Notes: generated from the letters alone by a model not told the origin. A stretch of 64,000 bases of DNA from Opitutaceae bacterium (GCA_016715765.1 JADJZJ010000011.1:1-64000); one strand, 5' to 3'; positions 1-11,986 are shown, counted from the stretch's first letter. Numbers and translations: made by a program.

Positions 1-192
1 CTGGCCTCCGGACAGGCCGTGAATAGCGGCGCACCCGAACCGCCCATCCGGCCTGCCCTCCGCAGGCCATGCGAGAGGAGAGCCGGGCGCTACCCATAGA
101 GCGTCACATCGTTGGTAATGCTCGATAAGACCAACGCACCGGTCTCCGCCGTTGACTGCCCAAGCCTCCCGGGCGAATAATCCCCAGCTAAC

Positions 193-270
193 GGGCCTAT
201 AGCTCAGCGGTCAGGCAGAAGGACTCATCATCCTTTGGTTTCGGGGTTCAGAATCCAACTGGGGCCACCA
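193..270 (+). tRNA. tRNA-Met-like sequence (CAT), probably degenerate
   Basis: A cloverleaf-like sequence with an encoded 3' CCA. The anticodon stem is perfect (AAGGA/TCCTT) around a seven-base loop CTCATCA, which gives anticodon CAT at 226-228 and suggests elongator tRNA-Met. Other parts are weak: the acceptor stem has a G-G mismatch at pair 3, the D stem pairs poorly, and the T loop reads TTCAGAATCC where GTTCGAATCC is usual, as if one base had been inserted. The genes that follow are also full of indels, so this may be a true tRNA gene seen through sequence errors, or a decayed copy. Confidence 0.5.
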
Positions 271-282
271 GTTTTCCCAGGC

Positions 283-2339
283 ATGCCAATCAGCGACTAC
301 CCGACTGCCGGATTCAACCGCCGGCGCTTTCTGCGCGATAGCGCGTTGGGGGCGGCCGCGCTCTGGCTGGCACCCCGCCTGGGGGCGACGCCTCCGGCCA
401 CCGCCGCGCATCCGCGCCTTTATCTCTCGACCACCGAAGGCCAGGGCCTGCGCACGCTGGCCGACCTGCGCGCGGCCATCGCGGCCGGCGGATGGTCGGG
501 CGCCCGCCCCTGCAACCCGACACCCCCTTGCCTGGGCGTGCGGCGGCCGCGGTGCGCGACCGCAATCTCGACTTTTCGCTCTGCGAGGAGACGGGGGCGC
601 GACTCACGCGCTTCGCGCTTGTTCACCTGGTGACCGGCGATGTCGCTTGCCGCCGGGCGGCGCTGTCGCAGCTCGAAGCCATCTTTAATCCGATGCAGTG
701 GCCTGACTGGATCGACCAGGCGCATCGGCGTTTCGGTCATCCCGCCGACCTGCGCACCGGCATGCTGGGAATGGATGTCGCCCTGGCCTACGACTGGCTC
801 GCACCCGGACTCGACGCCCGGGAGCGCGCCTTCGTGATCGAGGGCCTCGACCGCCGTGCCATCCAACCCTTTCTGGTCTCGCTGCAACAGGATCCGTGGT
901 GGGGACGCGAACTCAACAATTGGGTCACGCTCATCGCCGGCGGTCTCGGCATCGCCGGCCTGGCGCTGACCGATGAACACCCCGACGCGCCGCGGCTCGT
1001 CGCCTACGCCGTGGCGAAGTTCGAGGAATACCTGTCGGTCTACGGACCCGCCGGCGAATTCAACGAATCGGTCGCCTACGCCAACGCGAACCTCATGCCG
1101 GTCGCCTTTTTCCTGGCGCACCGCTCCGCGACCCGCGGCCGGACCAACCGCCTGGCCGCCGCGCCTTTCCCGCAGATGTGCCGCTGGGTCATGCACGCCA
1201 CGCTCGCCGGCGGCCGGCCGCTGCCTTTCGGCGACTGCCATCCCGACCACCCGGTCGCGGCCGGTTACGTCGGGGCGGTGGCCGCGGCGCTCCAGGACGG
1301 CGCGCTCCAGCACTACCACCTCGCCCTGCAGGCCGCGACCGCCAGCCCGATTGAGTTGCTGTGGTTTGACCCGCGGGTGCCGCCCGCGCCCCTGGCGAGC
1401 GAGAACCCTTGGCGGTCCATTTCCCCGCGCACGGCGGAATCATCGTCAGCCGCACTTCCTGGGATAGTGAGCGACCGCAGTGCATCGTGTTCGGCAAATC
1501 CGGCCGGGAGGAGAAAACCACGAGCACAACGATGTCGGCCAAGTCGGCTTCGATACCCTCGGCGAACGACTCATTGTGGACCTTGGCTCCCCCTCGGCCT
1601 ATCCAGCCGACTTCTTCCAGGCCGCACCTTCGCTGGCGCTATTACAACGCCTCGGTGCGCGGTCACAACGTGCTGATGTTCGGCGGACGCGAACAGCGTT
1701 ATCCCCTGGGCGAGGCCGGTAGACCGGCGATCCGAGGTGACACCGGGTCGGGCCGGCTCACCGACTGGTGGCACGAGCCGGGGCAGGGGACGGCGTGGCG
1801 CATCGACCTCACCCCGGCCTACGACGGAGTAAGCCAGGTCGCGCGCACCGTGCTGCATCTCTGGCCCGGCTACATCCTCGTGCTCGACGAGGCCGACCTC
1901 CCCGCGCCGGAGGACATCTCCCTGCGCTGGCATACCATCGACCGCGCCGACCCGGAGGCCGGCGGGGCTTTTGTGGTCCGCGGCAAGACCTCCGCAGCGA
2001 CTGGGTTCGTCACCGCGATCGAGGGCACGGCCCCGGCCCTCCATCGCCGCGAACACCGCTACGCCGCCCCCTATCATCGCGCGCGCAACGGCGTCCCCTG
2101 GTCCAGCGGGCGAGAGCTACGTGGAGGCGACGGCCAAGGCCGCGCGGTGCCGCTGGCTCACGCTCTTCGCGACGGGGGCGGCAGCCGATTTTGGCGGAAC
2201 CCGGCGCTGGGAGCGCACCGCCGCCGGCTGGAGATTCGACGGTCCCGAGGGGGCTATCGAGGTCGGCGTCACACCGGGCGAGATCAGCCTGAGCCTCCCC
2301 CACGCCGGTCGCGCCGTCCGTCTGCCGCGCCGGACGTGA
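283..2339 (+). pseudogene. Heparinase II/III-like protein, Tat-exported, frameshifted
   Basis: Related to periplasmic polysaccharide lyases. The N-terminus has a Tat signal (NRRRFLRDS followed by a hydrophobic alanine-rich stretch). An alpha-helical barrel region follows, containing GRELNNWVTLIAGG and GEFNESVAYAN. The heparinase II/III domain then begins with HEHNDVGQVGFDTLGERLIVDLG, shortened here to its key HxHND and DxG residues. No single frame carries it: reading continuity needs jumps near 520, 1420, 1500, 1620 and 2100. The start at 283 gives the Tat signal directly, only 12 bases after the tRNA-like CCA. Summed over frames the length (about 680 residues) fits the family. It is either a decaying gene or a low-accuracy stretch of sequence; the glutaredoxin just downstream is intact. 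Confidence 0.75.
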
Positions 2340-2496
2340 CCCGGCAGGTGGAGCGTGATGTCCTCCCTTATCCGCGTTCATCTGCGTAATCCGCGGGAAA
2401 AGGCTTGGATGGTTGGGTTACTGCTCCACTGCATTCGTGCCCTTCGTGTCCATTTGTGTTTTCTACGCCCGTAGGACCCCGGAGCGCGGGCGGCCG

Positions 2497-2760
2497 TCAG
2501 CTGTCCTCGAGCTTCACGTTTTGCGTCTGGAGGAAGGGGATCAGCTCATCGACTCCGAAGTCGGCGAGGATTTTGCCGTGCCAGTCGAGGACGGGAGCCT
2601 TGGTCTGCCGGGAGACGCGCTCCATCTCGGCGAGGGCGGCAGAGTCCTGGCTGACGTTTTTCTCCCGGTAACCGATGCCGTGCGAGGAAAGAAATTCGAT
2701 GACGTCGCCACACCACGGGCAACCGGTCTTGACGTAAAGGATGGGCAGTTCGGAGGTCAT
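2497..2760 (-). CDS. Glutaredoxin-like protein
   Basis: An 87-residue single-domain glutaredoxin/thioredoxin-fold protein. It begins with beta strand LPILYVKTG followed by the redox motif CPWC at residues 14-17, and has the cis-proline segment TKAPVLD. It would reduce disulfides or mixed glutathione disulfides in the cytoplasm; there is no signal peptide. It is the only intact gene in the first 7 kb and is convergent with the broken heparinase-like gene. The length is normal for the family. The exact substrate cannot be told from sequence. Confidence 0.85.
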   Translation of the reverse strand: MTSELPILYVKTGCPWCGDVIEFLSSHGIGYREKNVSQDSAALAEMERVSRQTKAPVLDWHGKILADFGVDELIPFLQTQNVKLEDS

Positions 2761-2840
2761 GGAGGTACGGACAGGGCCGGGCGGGGTTGGTTACAGTCGG
2801 ACCATGCATGGCGATCCATTGGCGCTCCCCAGCCGGAATC

Positions 2841-3123
2841 CAATCTTTCTCGTTATCTTTACCGGAACCATGCAGTTGAACCACAGATGAACACGGATAA
2901 ACACAGATATCTAGGGCGTTAGCGTCAGAAGCGGCAACCGGATCTGATTCACCGAATGGGACATTCAATCGGTAATCCCTAGCCTTGGTACCTCATCCGC
3001 ATCTGTGTGCATCTGTGCCCATCTGTGGTTTCCGACTGAATCGTTCCGGCTTAATCGTTCTCTTTCGTCAGGGCCGATGATTTCCAAGGCAGGAGAAGAA
3101 AGATTAAGATAAAGAGAAAGAAT
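2841..3123. repeat. Nested inverted repeats (CACAGAT decamers and CTTTCTC arms)
   Basis: This fills most of the gap between the glutaredoxin and the next gene. The inner pair is built of ten-base words around ACAGAT (GAACCACAGATG... at 2878-2908) and is answered by its inverse ending ...CATCTGTGGTTT at 3001-3031. An outer pair, AATCTTTCTCGTTATCTTT (2842-2860), is answered by AAGATTAAGATAAAGAGAAA near 3100-3119. Related copies lie at 38325-38465 (ACAGAT words) and 44397-44481 (CTTTCTC words). No coding potential beyond short shadow frames. Confidence 0.75.
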
Positions 3124-3196
3124 TATTCAATCCGCGGTATGGACGGCGTGCTGCTTTGGGCTGGGCTAAGGTGGCCTCGGAGCATTTGTTATCCTC

Positions 3197-4214
3197 ATGA
3201 CCTCACGTGAAATTGTCTCACGTTGCATCGAATTCCGCGAGCCGCCGCGCATCGGCCTGCACTTTCAGACGGATCCGATCGAGGGGCGGGTGTGGGACGA
3301 GACTGACTTCGCCTGCGTGGGCTATGCCGCGGATCCGAAGTACGCGCCCACACCGGGCGCCACGCGCTGGGTCACGGAGTGGGGCGATACGCGGGAGACG
3401 CTCACATCCATGCTGGGCGAGGCAGTGGAATTTCCGCTGGGCGACGGTTGGGAAAAGCTCGAAACGTACCATTTCCCCGACTTCACGGCCCCCTGGCGCG
3501 TGGCCACCCGCTGGAGGAGGACGTGGCCCGGCACCATGCCGCGGGCAAATATGTTTACGGTCACGTGCCGGGGCTGATGCTGCAGACGATTGACCTGCGC
3601 GGGATGGAAAACTGGTTCCTCGATCACGTGGAGGCGCCGGACAAGCTGGCGTACGTACTCGACCGGATCGTCGAGATCCGCGAATGCGCGATCGCCCGCT
3701 ATGCCGCGGCCGGGGCGGACGGCGTGATCACCTGGGATGACATGGGCACCAACGAGGCAGCCGTTCGTCAGCCCGACGATGTTTCGCGAACTGTATTTCC
3801 CGCGCTACAAGCGCGCCATAGACCAAGCTGCTTGAGCACGGCATGCACTTCATCCACCACTGCTGCGGGCAGGTGCGGTCGTACATGGACATGTTCGTCG
3901 AGGCGGGATGCGATGTCCTGCAACTGGACCAGCCGACGCTCATGGGCATCGACTGGCTGGGCGACAATTACGGCGGGCGGATGTGCTTTTGGAACAGCGC
4001 GGACATCCAGACGACGCGCTGGCCTCGGGGCAGCCTGAAGCCATCGAGGCGGAGGCCCGGCAGCAAATCTGGAAACTGGGCAATTACGGCGGCGGTCACG
4101 GTCGGAAGCCTACCAGCAACCCGGAGTCCATCGGCACCACCGTGGAGCGCTTGGCGCGAAGTGCTAGACGAGCGTTCGACCGCCACGGGAACTTATCCGC
4201 TCGTGCGCCCGTAG
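3197..4214 (+). pseudogene. Uroporphyrinogen decarboxylase-like (URO-D family) protein, frameshifted
   Basis: Resembles the URO-D/methylcobamide methyltransferase superfamily proteins found in sugar-catabolic clusters rather than HemE. Recognisable pieces in order: start MTSREIVSRCIEFREPPRIG, HVPGLMLQTIDLRGMENWF, ADGVITWDDMGTNEAA, FIHHCCGQVRSYMDMFVEAG and DVLQLDQPTLMGIDWLG, each in a different frame from its neighbour. Jumps are needed near 3500, 3780, 3830, 4020 and 4130. The last piece ends TGTYPLVRP. An intact relative is at 12183-13268 and another at 21006-22121. As with the flanking heparinase-like genes, decay and sequence error both remain possible. Confidence 0.7.
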
Positions 4215-4559
4215 ATCCCCCCTGGGAGCGCGGGCGGCCCGCCCGCATTCGTCATGCTCTTCGATGCAGCTGGCGGCCCGCGCTCCCAACATTGCGCCCA
4301 GAATCGGAATTTAACCGCAAGGAACGCAAAGACCCAAGATCGGGAACCACTGATTGACACTAATGATCGGGAATGTAGGTAAACCAAACTCCGCCCTACG
4401 GGCTTTATCCTCTAATTCCCAAACATTGAGAGTGGTCCGAGGTTAGGTCTTTAAGACCTTGTTTTGCGTAAAAACTCCGCGTCCCTGCGTCTCCGCGTGC
4501 TACCAGAGTAGCGGCTTCAAGCCGAGACCGCCATTGGGTGTAAAGGTTTGGCAATCTTC
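4215..4559. other. Intergenic region with repeat fragments
   Basis: No gene is seen. The stretch holds GC-rich inverted fragments (GGGAGCGCGGGCGGCCCGCC at 4226, matched by GGCGGCCCGCGCTCCCA at 4272), a partial CCGCAAGGAACGCAAAGA arm (4316), and single arms resembling the CGCGTCTCCGCGT repeats found again near 6900. Confidence 0.6.
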
Positions 4560-6845
4560 GGGTTTCGTCCGCTACCGTTAGAAAGGGGTCGGGCATTGCC
4601 TGGACTCCTTGGGCGGGTCTACATCCGGCATCCCCATGCCTCCCAGGCCATCGTCTCAACGCTGCCGAAGGTATCCTCGATCCGCTCTGGGATCCGAACA
4701 TCACCGGACTCCGGCACTGGCGGGTCGAACAGGCAAGGCGCACGGGCTGCGCGTCTGGCAGAACTGGTGCTGGAGCGATACGAATGGGCCCGCAAACCGG
4801 GCGGCGGCGCGCCGCTAAAAAAGGCTCTCCTCGGCAATCCGAGGCCGACTGCACGGGCTACGACCGCGTGGTCGTCAGCCTCATAGCCGCCTCCATTCGG
4901 TCTGCAAAATCACCGCGGTCACCGACGCGGGCGTGCACGTTTGTTTTACCGCCGGCCCCGGCGCTGAAAAAGGAACACGTGCTCGAACTCGCGGGGCGAA
5001 AAATCCTGCATTCCCTGTACCTCGAAATCGAGGCCGCGCAGGAAGGCGTGTCCAGCGGCGCTGGATCAACTGGGTCCGCCTGCGGCACAGCGAGCTGCTC
5101 GAACGCGTGAAGTGGATGTGGGACCGGTTTGACGCCGCGTGGACCGGCTACCTTCAGCCGGAGTCCTACGAACCCAAATTCGAGCCGGTGCACGGTCTGC
5201 TGGTCAACACAGACCGAGCTCGAGGCGCTGCGCATCAAACACGACCCTTCCCTTGCGGTGCATGAGTCCCCCTTCACGAAGGCGGCCGACGCGGCGAAGA
5301 AACTCGAGCCCGAGCGGATGGTGCGCGAGTTCGTGAACTTTTGGAACGACACGCGCTACAACCGCGAGCGCGATCACGACAACGCCCTCCTGGCCACCAT
5401 GCCCGTCGGCCATGCGGTCAACGCCGTCGTTGCCGGCCTGCTGCTCAGGACAAAGGCGCTGCTCCGCCTCGGCGCCCGCTTGCCATGGCGCTGGGGATGT
5501 CGGGCCCGCTGGGACGACGGGGTGATCTGCTATCTGCCGGGCGGCGTCCTTGAGCACCGCTCTTTTGTGCAATCCTCTGCGTGCACGAGATCGCGCTCGT
5601 GCTCGACCTCGCCGGCGAGATGTTCACCGATGTCGCCCGGGAATACCTCAAGCGCCGCATCGCCGAGGAGGGGCTGGGCTCGATCAATTTCAACACGTGG
5701 AAGCACGACTACATCTTCCGCTGCAACCAGCTCGCGTGGTTCACGCCGGGGCGCATGTCGGGCTACACACTCCTGGAGAAATCCTGGCCGCGCACGAAGG
5801 CCTCCACACCGAGCTCGCCACGCCGACCTCCAATGAAAGCCTGGGTTACGCGATTCTCCCCGACGGCGGCTATGTCGAGGGGCCGACGTATTTCCGCTGC
5901 GTCGCGCGTGACGGCGGACTCTCGCTCTACTACTATGCCCGGGCCCGGGGCAAAGAGCTTCGTGACATCATTCCCGACTCGGTCCGCCTCACCCGGCGGC
6001 TTCGGAACCGCTGCTTTCGACGGATGCCGCGCAGGACGTCATTCCATCTGCGACGCCCGGGGTATCTCGAACAGGAGGCGCTCGCGATCATGGCGCTGGC
6101 GCTGCCGCAGAGCGACTGGGTCACGATGTTCCCGCAGTCCTCGCCCGCACCCACGGCATGGCTGACACCCTGCTCGCCTGCAAACTCGAGGCCGACCTAC
6201 CCGCCGCCGGGCCCGCGCCCAAGCCCTTTGTGTTCCTGCCCGATATGGGGCTCATGGCGTCCACCCGCCAGTTCAAGGGCGCGTGGACCAAGATCCTGAT
6301 CAACGGCAACAAGGCCGGGTCCGGCCACGCGCACGAGGACAAGGGCGGCTTCGTCCTCGAACACCGCGGCGAAACCTACGCGATGGACCGGGCACCTGCG
6401 ATTACTCGGGAGTCCGCTCGCCGGCATTCTCAAGAACTGCGAACGCCACAACATGCTCATCCCCGTCGGCCTGACGGAGCGGCCCGCCCCGCCGTCGCCG
6501 CTGAACTTCGATGTGCGCCCGACCGGCTCGGGCGATGACGTGCGCTTTTCCGCCCGCATCGACGCCGCGCCCGGTTGGAAAAACTACCGCAAGTGGGTCC
6601 GCACCTGGGAGTCGCCGACTCCCGACCAGCTCACCATCACCGACGACTACGAACTCGCTCCCGGGGGCGGCACCGGCGTTGAGTTCTACTGGCAGACCGC
6701 CCTGGCCGTCGCCGTGTCGGGGCAGACGATCACCCTCACCGGCCAGCACGGCAGCGCGGTCATCGAGGCCCCGCGAGGCAGACCATCCGCGTTGATGACC
6801 TGCCGATGCCGGCCGGCCGCGTGCAGCGGCGGATTGCAATCGTGA
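4560..6845 (+). pseudogene. Second heparinase II/III-like protein, heavily frameshifted
   Basis: Fragments in at least six successive frame segments add up to one protein. They include ERVKWMWDRFDAAWTGYL, MVREFVNFWNDTRYNRERD, TDVAREYLKRRIAEEGLGS, LGYAILPDGGYVEGPTYF, the family core HAHEDKGGFVLEHRGE and a beta-rich C-terminal piece DQLTITDDYELAPGGGTGVE. The HxHxDKGxF motif is the hallmark of the heparinase II/III-like domain. The 5' end is uncertain because the first 300 bases are scrambled between frames. Product would be an exported or periplasmic polysaccharide lyase. This is the most damaged gene in the window; the long repeat block at 6900-7345 follows it. Confidence 0.6.
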
Positions 6846-6888
6846 GCGCAGCCACAAAGGGGACGCTGGTGGTTGGTGTGAGATTAAA

Positions 6889-7345
6889 CTGAGTCCAAAC
6901 AGACTCACGCGGAGGCGCAGAGACGCGGAGAGAAGACATCGGAATTTTCACCGCAGAGAACGCAAGGAACGCAGAACTGAGGGGATACCTGCTTTTCTGA
7001 GTCGATGACGGATTTTCCGGGAAAACAGGGTTTTTGATCAATGCCGACCAGAGGGACCAACGATGATCCATTCTGCGATCCTTGCGTTCTCTGCGGTTAA
7101 CTGGATTGGGATTTCCTCAACTGAGCCAAACCCAAACGATCTCACGCGGAGTCGCGGAGAGAAGACATCGGAATTTTTCACCGCAGAGAACGCAAGGAAC
7201 GCAGAGAACCGAAGAGTTTACTGCTCATCTGCGCTGACGCCGGATATAACCGAGGAACAAGGTCAAAGATCAGTGCTGATAAGCGTGGATCAGCGGTCAA
7301 ATTCCGATCTCTGCGTTCCTTGCGTTCTCTGCGGTTAACTGGATT
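6889..7345. repeat. Two tandem copies of an inverted-repeat unit (CGCAGAGAA nonamer arms)
   Basis: Each unit starts with CTCACGCGGAG..GCGGAGAGAAGACATCGG, then an arm of nine-base words (ACCGCAGAG AACGCAAGG, at 6950 and 7180), a variable centre of about 100 bases, and the inverse arm CCTTGCGTTCTCTGCGGTTA (7080 and 7319) followed by ACTGGATTGG. The left parts of the two units are near-identical direct repeats about 230 bases apart. The gap carries no gene. It lies downstream of both flanking convergent genes, where a bidirectional terminator would be useful. Confidence 0.8.
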
Positions 7346-7354
7346 GGAAATTCT

Positions 7355-8944
7355 TCAAACCAACGGATCGCGGGTCAGCTTGCCGTCGACCAGTCGCATG
7401 AGTCCGAGGGGATTCGTGTTGCGCAATGCTTCAGGCAGGAGCGCTTCCGGGAAATTCTGGTAACACCGGGCGTGCAAAGCGCAGCAGGGCGGCGGTGCCG
7501 ACGGACGTGTGGCGCGAATCGCTCGTGGCTGGCGACGGGCCGCCGTGGTTCATGGCGGGGCTGACTTCCACGCCGGTGGGGAACCCGTTCACGAGGAGCC
7601 GCCCGGCCTTTGCTCCAGCAACGCGACCAGCGGACCGGCCGCGGCGAGATCAGCGGCGGTGCCGTGCAGCGTGGCGGTGAGCTGGCCTCCAGCGCGGACG
7701 CACGCGGTCAGCTCGTCAGCCGACGTGGCCGTGATGACCAGCGTGAACGGTCCGAAGGCCTCGGTGGCCAGTGCGGGATGCTTCAGGAAATTAGCCGCTG
7801 TGGTGACAGCGACGCTCGGCTGGCCCTGGGTTTTCTTGGCATCGGGAGTGACACCGGAGGCGGCGAGGATCTTCACGTCGGGCAACGCGGTGACCTTGGC
7901 CCGGTTCTCGACAAACGCGGCTTGGATGCCCGGCGTGAGCATGGTGGCGCAGGCGGCGCCCTGCACGGCGGTGGCGAGGGCTTGCAGGAAGGCGTCGGTG
8001 TCGGGTCCGCGCAGCGCGAAGATGAGTCCGGGCTTGGTGCAGAACTGGCCCGCGCCGAGCGTGAACGAGCCGAGCAAACCCTGGGCGAGTGCCGCGCCGC
8101 GCTCGCGCAAGGCCCCGGGCAGCAGAAATACCGGGTTGAGGCTGCTCATCTCGGCGAAGACGGGAATCGGATGGGGTCGCGCCGCGGCGGCATCGCACAA
8201 CGCCCGGCCCGCGGCATGCGAACCGGTGAAACCAACGGCGGCGACCGCCGGGTGTTTCACCATCGCGATGCCGACAGTCGAACCGCCGCCATGCACGAGC
8301 GAAAACAGGCCGGCGGGCAGGCCGCAGGCCGCGACGGCGCGGACGACGGCGTGGCCGACGAGTTCGGCGGTGCCGGGGTGCGCGCGGTGGGCCTTGACGA
8401 TCACGGGGCAACCGGCGGCGAGGGCGGAGGCGGTGTCGCCCCCGGCGACGGAGAAGGCCAGGGGGAAATTACTGGAGCCGAACACGACGACCGGCCCAAG
8501 CGGAATCAGCAGGCGGCGGAGGTCGGGCCGGGGCAGCGGTTGGCGGTCGGGCAGGGCGGGGTCGATGCGGGCGTCAACCCACGAACCCTCGCGCACCACC
8601 TGCGCGAAGAGCCGGAGCTGGCCGCAGGTGCGGGCGCGTTCGCCCTGCAGGCGCGCGGGCGGGAGACCGGTCTCGGCCTGGGCGCGCTGGAGCAGGGTAT
8701 CACCCAGCGCCTCGATCTCGGCGGCGATCGAATCGAGAAGTTTGGCGCGGGTTTCCGGCGGACGGGCCCGGTAATCCTCAAACGCCGCGGCGGCGGCCTG
8801 CAGGGCGGCGTCCACCTCGGCGAGCGAGGCTTCATGGAAATCCGGCGCGAGCGATTCACTCGTCGCGGGATTGATGGCGCGGAAAACGGTGCCACCGGTG
8901 GCGCCGGTGAGGCCGGCGAGGAGACTTTTGCCTTGGAGCAGCAT
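7355..8944 (-). CDS. Aldehyde dehydrogenase, probable 2,5-dioxopentanoate (alpha-ketoglutarate semialdehyde) dehydrogenase; one frameshift
   Basis: NAD(P)-dependent oxidation of alpha-ketoglutarate semialdehyde to 2-oxoglutarate, the last step of Weimberg-type sugar-acid pathways. Visible features: ALDH cofactor region PLGPVVVFGSSNFPLAF, general-base segment EMSSLNPVFLLPGAL and catalytic cysteine in GAGQFCTKPG. The main frame stops at 7589, but the expected C-terminus continues in another frame from about 7600 (AGRLLVNGFPTGVEV, then PAMNHGGPSPATSDSRHTSVG and a final NPLGLMRLVDG) to a stop at 7355. That brings the length to about 529 residues, as in relatives. A single indel near 7600 explains it. 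Third gene of an operon, six bases after the FAH-family gene. Confidence 0.8.
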
Positions 8945-8950
8945 GGGAGG

Positions 8951-9768
<818 letters not shown>

Positions 9769-9772
<4 letters not shown>

Positions 9773-11724
9773 GGTGAAGAGGGTCGGGCGAGGAGTTGCT
9801 TGATGCGCGCGGTGTCGTAGACGCAGCCGCCCCAGCTGCCGCCGCTCACGCTCTGCAGGGCGGCCCACAGTTCGGTGTCGGCGGGAATGTTGGGATCGGC
9901 GATGAGCTTGTCGCTGGCGGGGCGCGCGGCGAGTTCGGCCGCGGCGCTGCGGCCGGCGCCGGCGGGGGCGATGAAGTCCACGGAGCCCTCGAGCTTGCGC
10001 GTGTCGATGCGGACGCGCAGCCGGTCGCCGTCGCGCAGTTTGCCCAGCGGTCCGCCGGCCCAGGCCTCCGGGCTGATGTGGCCGATGCACGGGCCGGTCG
10101 AGACGCCGGAGAAGCGTCCGTCGGTCAGCAGCACGACGCCCTTCGCCTTGCGGAGGTATTTGATCGCCGAGGTGATCTGGTAGGTCTCGGGCATGCCGCT
10201 GGCGGGGCCGATGCCGGCGAGCACGACGATCTCGCCCTGGCGCAGGGCGTCGGCGCCGCGGGACTTGATGGTGGCGATCGCCGAGGCCTCGGAGCCGAAG
10301 ACGCGCGCCGGTCCCTCGTGCGTGAACACGCCGTCGGCGTCGAGCAGGGTGGGATCGATCGCCGTGCTCTTCACCAGCGCACCCTCGGGGGCGAGGTTGC
10401 CGCTCAGGAAAGACACCGTGCTCGTCATGCCGGCGGCGCGGGCGCGGGCGGGCGAGAGGATGACCAGGTCGGGGTCAACCCGGTCGAGTTCCTGCAGCTT
10501 GGCGCGGAGGCGCGTGCGGCGCTCGGATTTTTCCCACCAAGCGAGGTTTTCACCCAGCGTGCGGCCGGTGACGGTGAGGGCGTTGAGCTTGAGCAGCCCC
10601 AGATCGCGCAGGTGCAGCATCACCTCGGGGACGCCGCCCGCGAGGAAGACCTGCACGGTGGCGTAGTGCGTGGGACCGTTGGGCAGCACATCGACGAGGC
10701 GCGGGACCTGGCGGTTGATGCGCGCCCAGTCCTCGACCGTGGGGCGGGGCAGGCCGGCGGCGTGGGCGATGGCGGGCACGTGCAGGACGAGATTGGTGGA
10801 GCCGCCGACCGCGGCGTGCACGACCATGGCGTTGTGCAACGCGTCGGTGGTCAGGATCGAGGCGAGGGTCGTGCCCTTGTCCTCCAGGTCCATGAGCGCG
10901 AGGGCGGAGCGCCGGGCCATGTCGCGCCAGATCGTGGCGCCGGACGGGCTGAGGGCGGAGTGCGGCAGGGACAGGCCGAGCGCCTCGCCCACCACCTGCG
11001 CGGTCGCGGCCGTGCCCATGAACTGGCAGCCGCCGCCGGGCGAACCGCAGGCGCGGCAACCCATCTCGGCGGCGTAGTCGAGGGTGATTTCGCCCTGGGC
11101 GAAGCGGGCGGCGAGGGTCTGGACCTTGGCGGTGTCCTCGCCTTCCTCGGTGCGGAGCGTGGTGCCGCCGGGGACGAGGATGCCGGGCAGGTGTTTCGTG
11201 CCGGCCAGGGCCATCATCATCGCGGGCAGGCCCTTGTCGCAGGTGGCGACGCCGACGACCCCGCGGCAGGTGGGCAGCGAGCGGATGAGCCGGCGGAAGA
11301 GGATCGCGGCGTCGTTGCGGTACGGCAGGCTGTCGAACATCGCGGGCGTGCCGTTCGAGCGGCCGTCGCAGGGATCGCTGACGTAACCAGCGAAGGGCGT
11401 GGCGCCGTGCGCCGCGATCGCGCGGGCGGCCTCCTCCATGAGCAGGCCGACTTCCCAGTGGCCGGTGTGGTAGCCCAGCGCGACCGGCGTGCCGTCAGGG
11501 GCACGGATGCCGCCCTGCGTGCTGAGGATGAGGAATTCCTTGCCGCGCAGTTTTTTCGGATCCCAGCCCATGCCGGCGTTCTGCGTCATCCCGAAGATGT
11601 GGCCGCTGGTGGCGTTGCGCAGGAGTTGCGCGGTGAGCGGCAGCTTGCCCGAGGGCCCGGGGGCGGTCGTCCGCAACGTGTAGATTGCGGGATCAGGGGA
11701 ATCGAGAAAGGCGGGGTGTTTCAT
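9769..11724 (-). CDS. IlvD/Edd-family dehydratase, YagF/YjhG-type (probable D-xylonate dehydratase)
   Basis: About 651 residues, matching from memory the length and motif order of E. coli YagF/YjhG xylonate dehydratases. Landmarks: IYTLRTTAPGPSGKLPLTAQ near the N-terminus, GMTQNAGMGW, VSDPCDGRSNGTPAMFDSLP, CDKGLPAMMMAL, GCRACGSPGGGCQFMGTAAT and GRFSGVSTGPCIGHISPEA. Conserved cysteines sit in the DPCDGR, TCDKG and GGCQF motifs, as expected for an Fe-S dehydratase. It would convert an aldonate to the 2-keto-3-deoxy acid. Start chosen at 11724 (MKHPAFLDSPDP); an in-frame ATG six codons upstream (11742) is an alternative. First gene of the three-gene operon reading down to 7355. Confidence 0.88.
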
Positions 11725-11842
11725 CGGCGGACGGCGTTCCATGGATGCCGGCCGTTGCCGGGGGAGCCAAGCGGCAATTGGTGACCGGCACAGGGCAAGG
11801 CGCAACGCGACGGATTCGCAGCCAGGCAAACCAGAGAAAAGG

Positions 11843-11948
11843 AACGCTAATCTTCGCTAATCCGCCAAACCATCAAAGGCATTTTACAGGAGGAAACAGA
11901 GGAAGCAGAGGAGGCTGGATTAGCGAAGATCAGCGTAGATTAGCGTTT
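11843..11948. repeat. Inverted repeat of AGCG decamer words enclosing a TTACAGGAGG arm
   Basis: Left arm AACGCTAATCTTCGCTAATC (11843) is answered by GATTAGCGAAGATCAGCGTA... (11918-11948), in which AGCG recurs every ten bases. Between them lies TTACAGGAGGAAACAGAGGA.. (11884-11914), a single arm of the family that occurs as a full pair at 47848-47917. One family is thus nested in another. Confidence 0.75.
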
Positions 11949-11986
11949 CAACCTGGCTTGGTCTGCACGGTGTGATCCGGACGGAT

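Noticed and set aside
95..195. Possible C-terminal coding fragment on the minus strand (reads ..GQSTAETGALVLSSITNDV..)
   Set aside because: Only about 34 codons, no start, and it runs into the tRNA-like sequence; insufficient support.
2413..2922. Small frames reading peptides like NTDKHR in repeat DNA
   Set aside because: These are translations of the CACAGAT inverted repeats and recur wherever the repeat occurs; no independent coding evidence.
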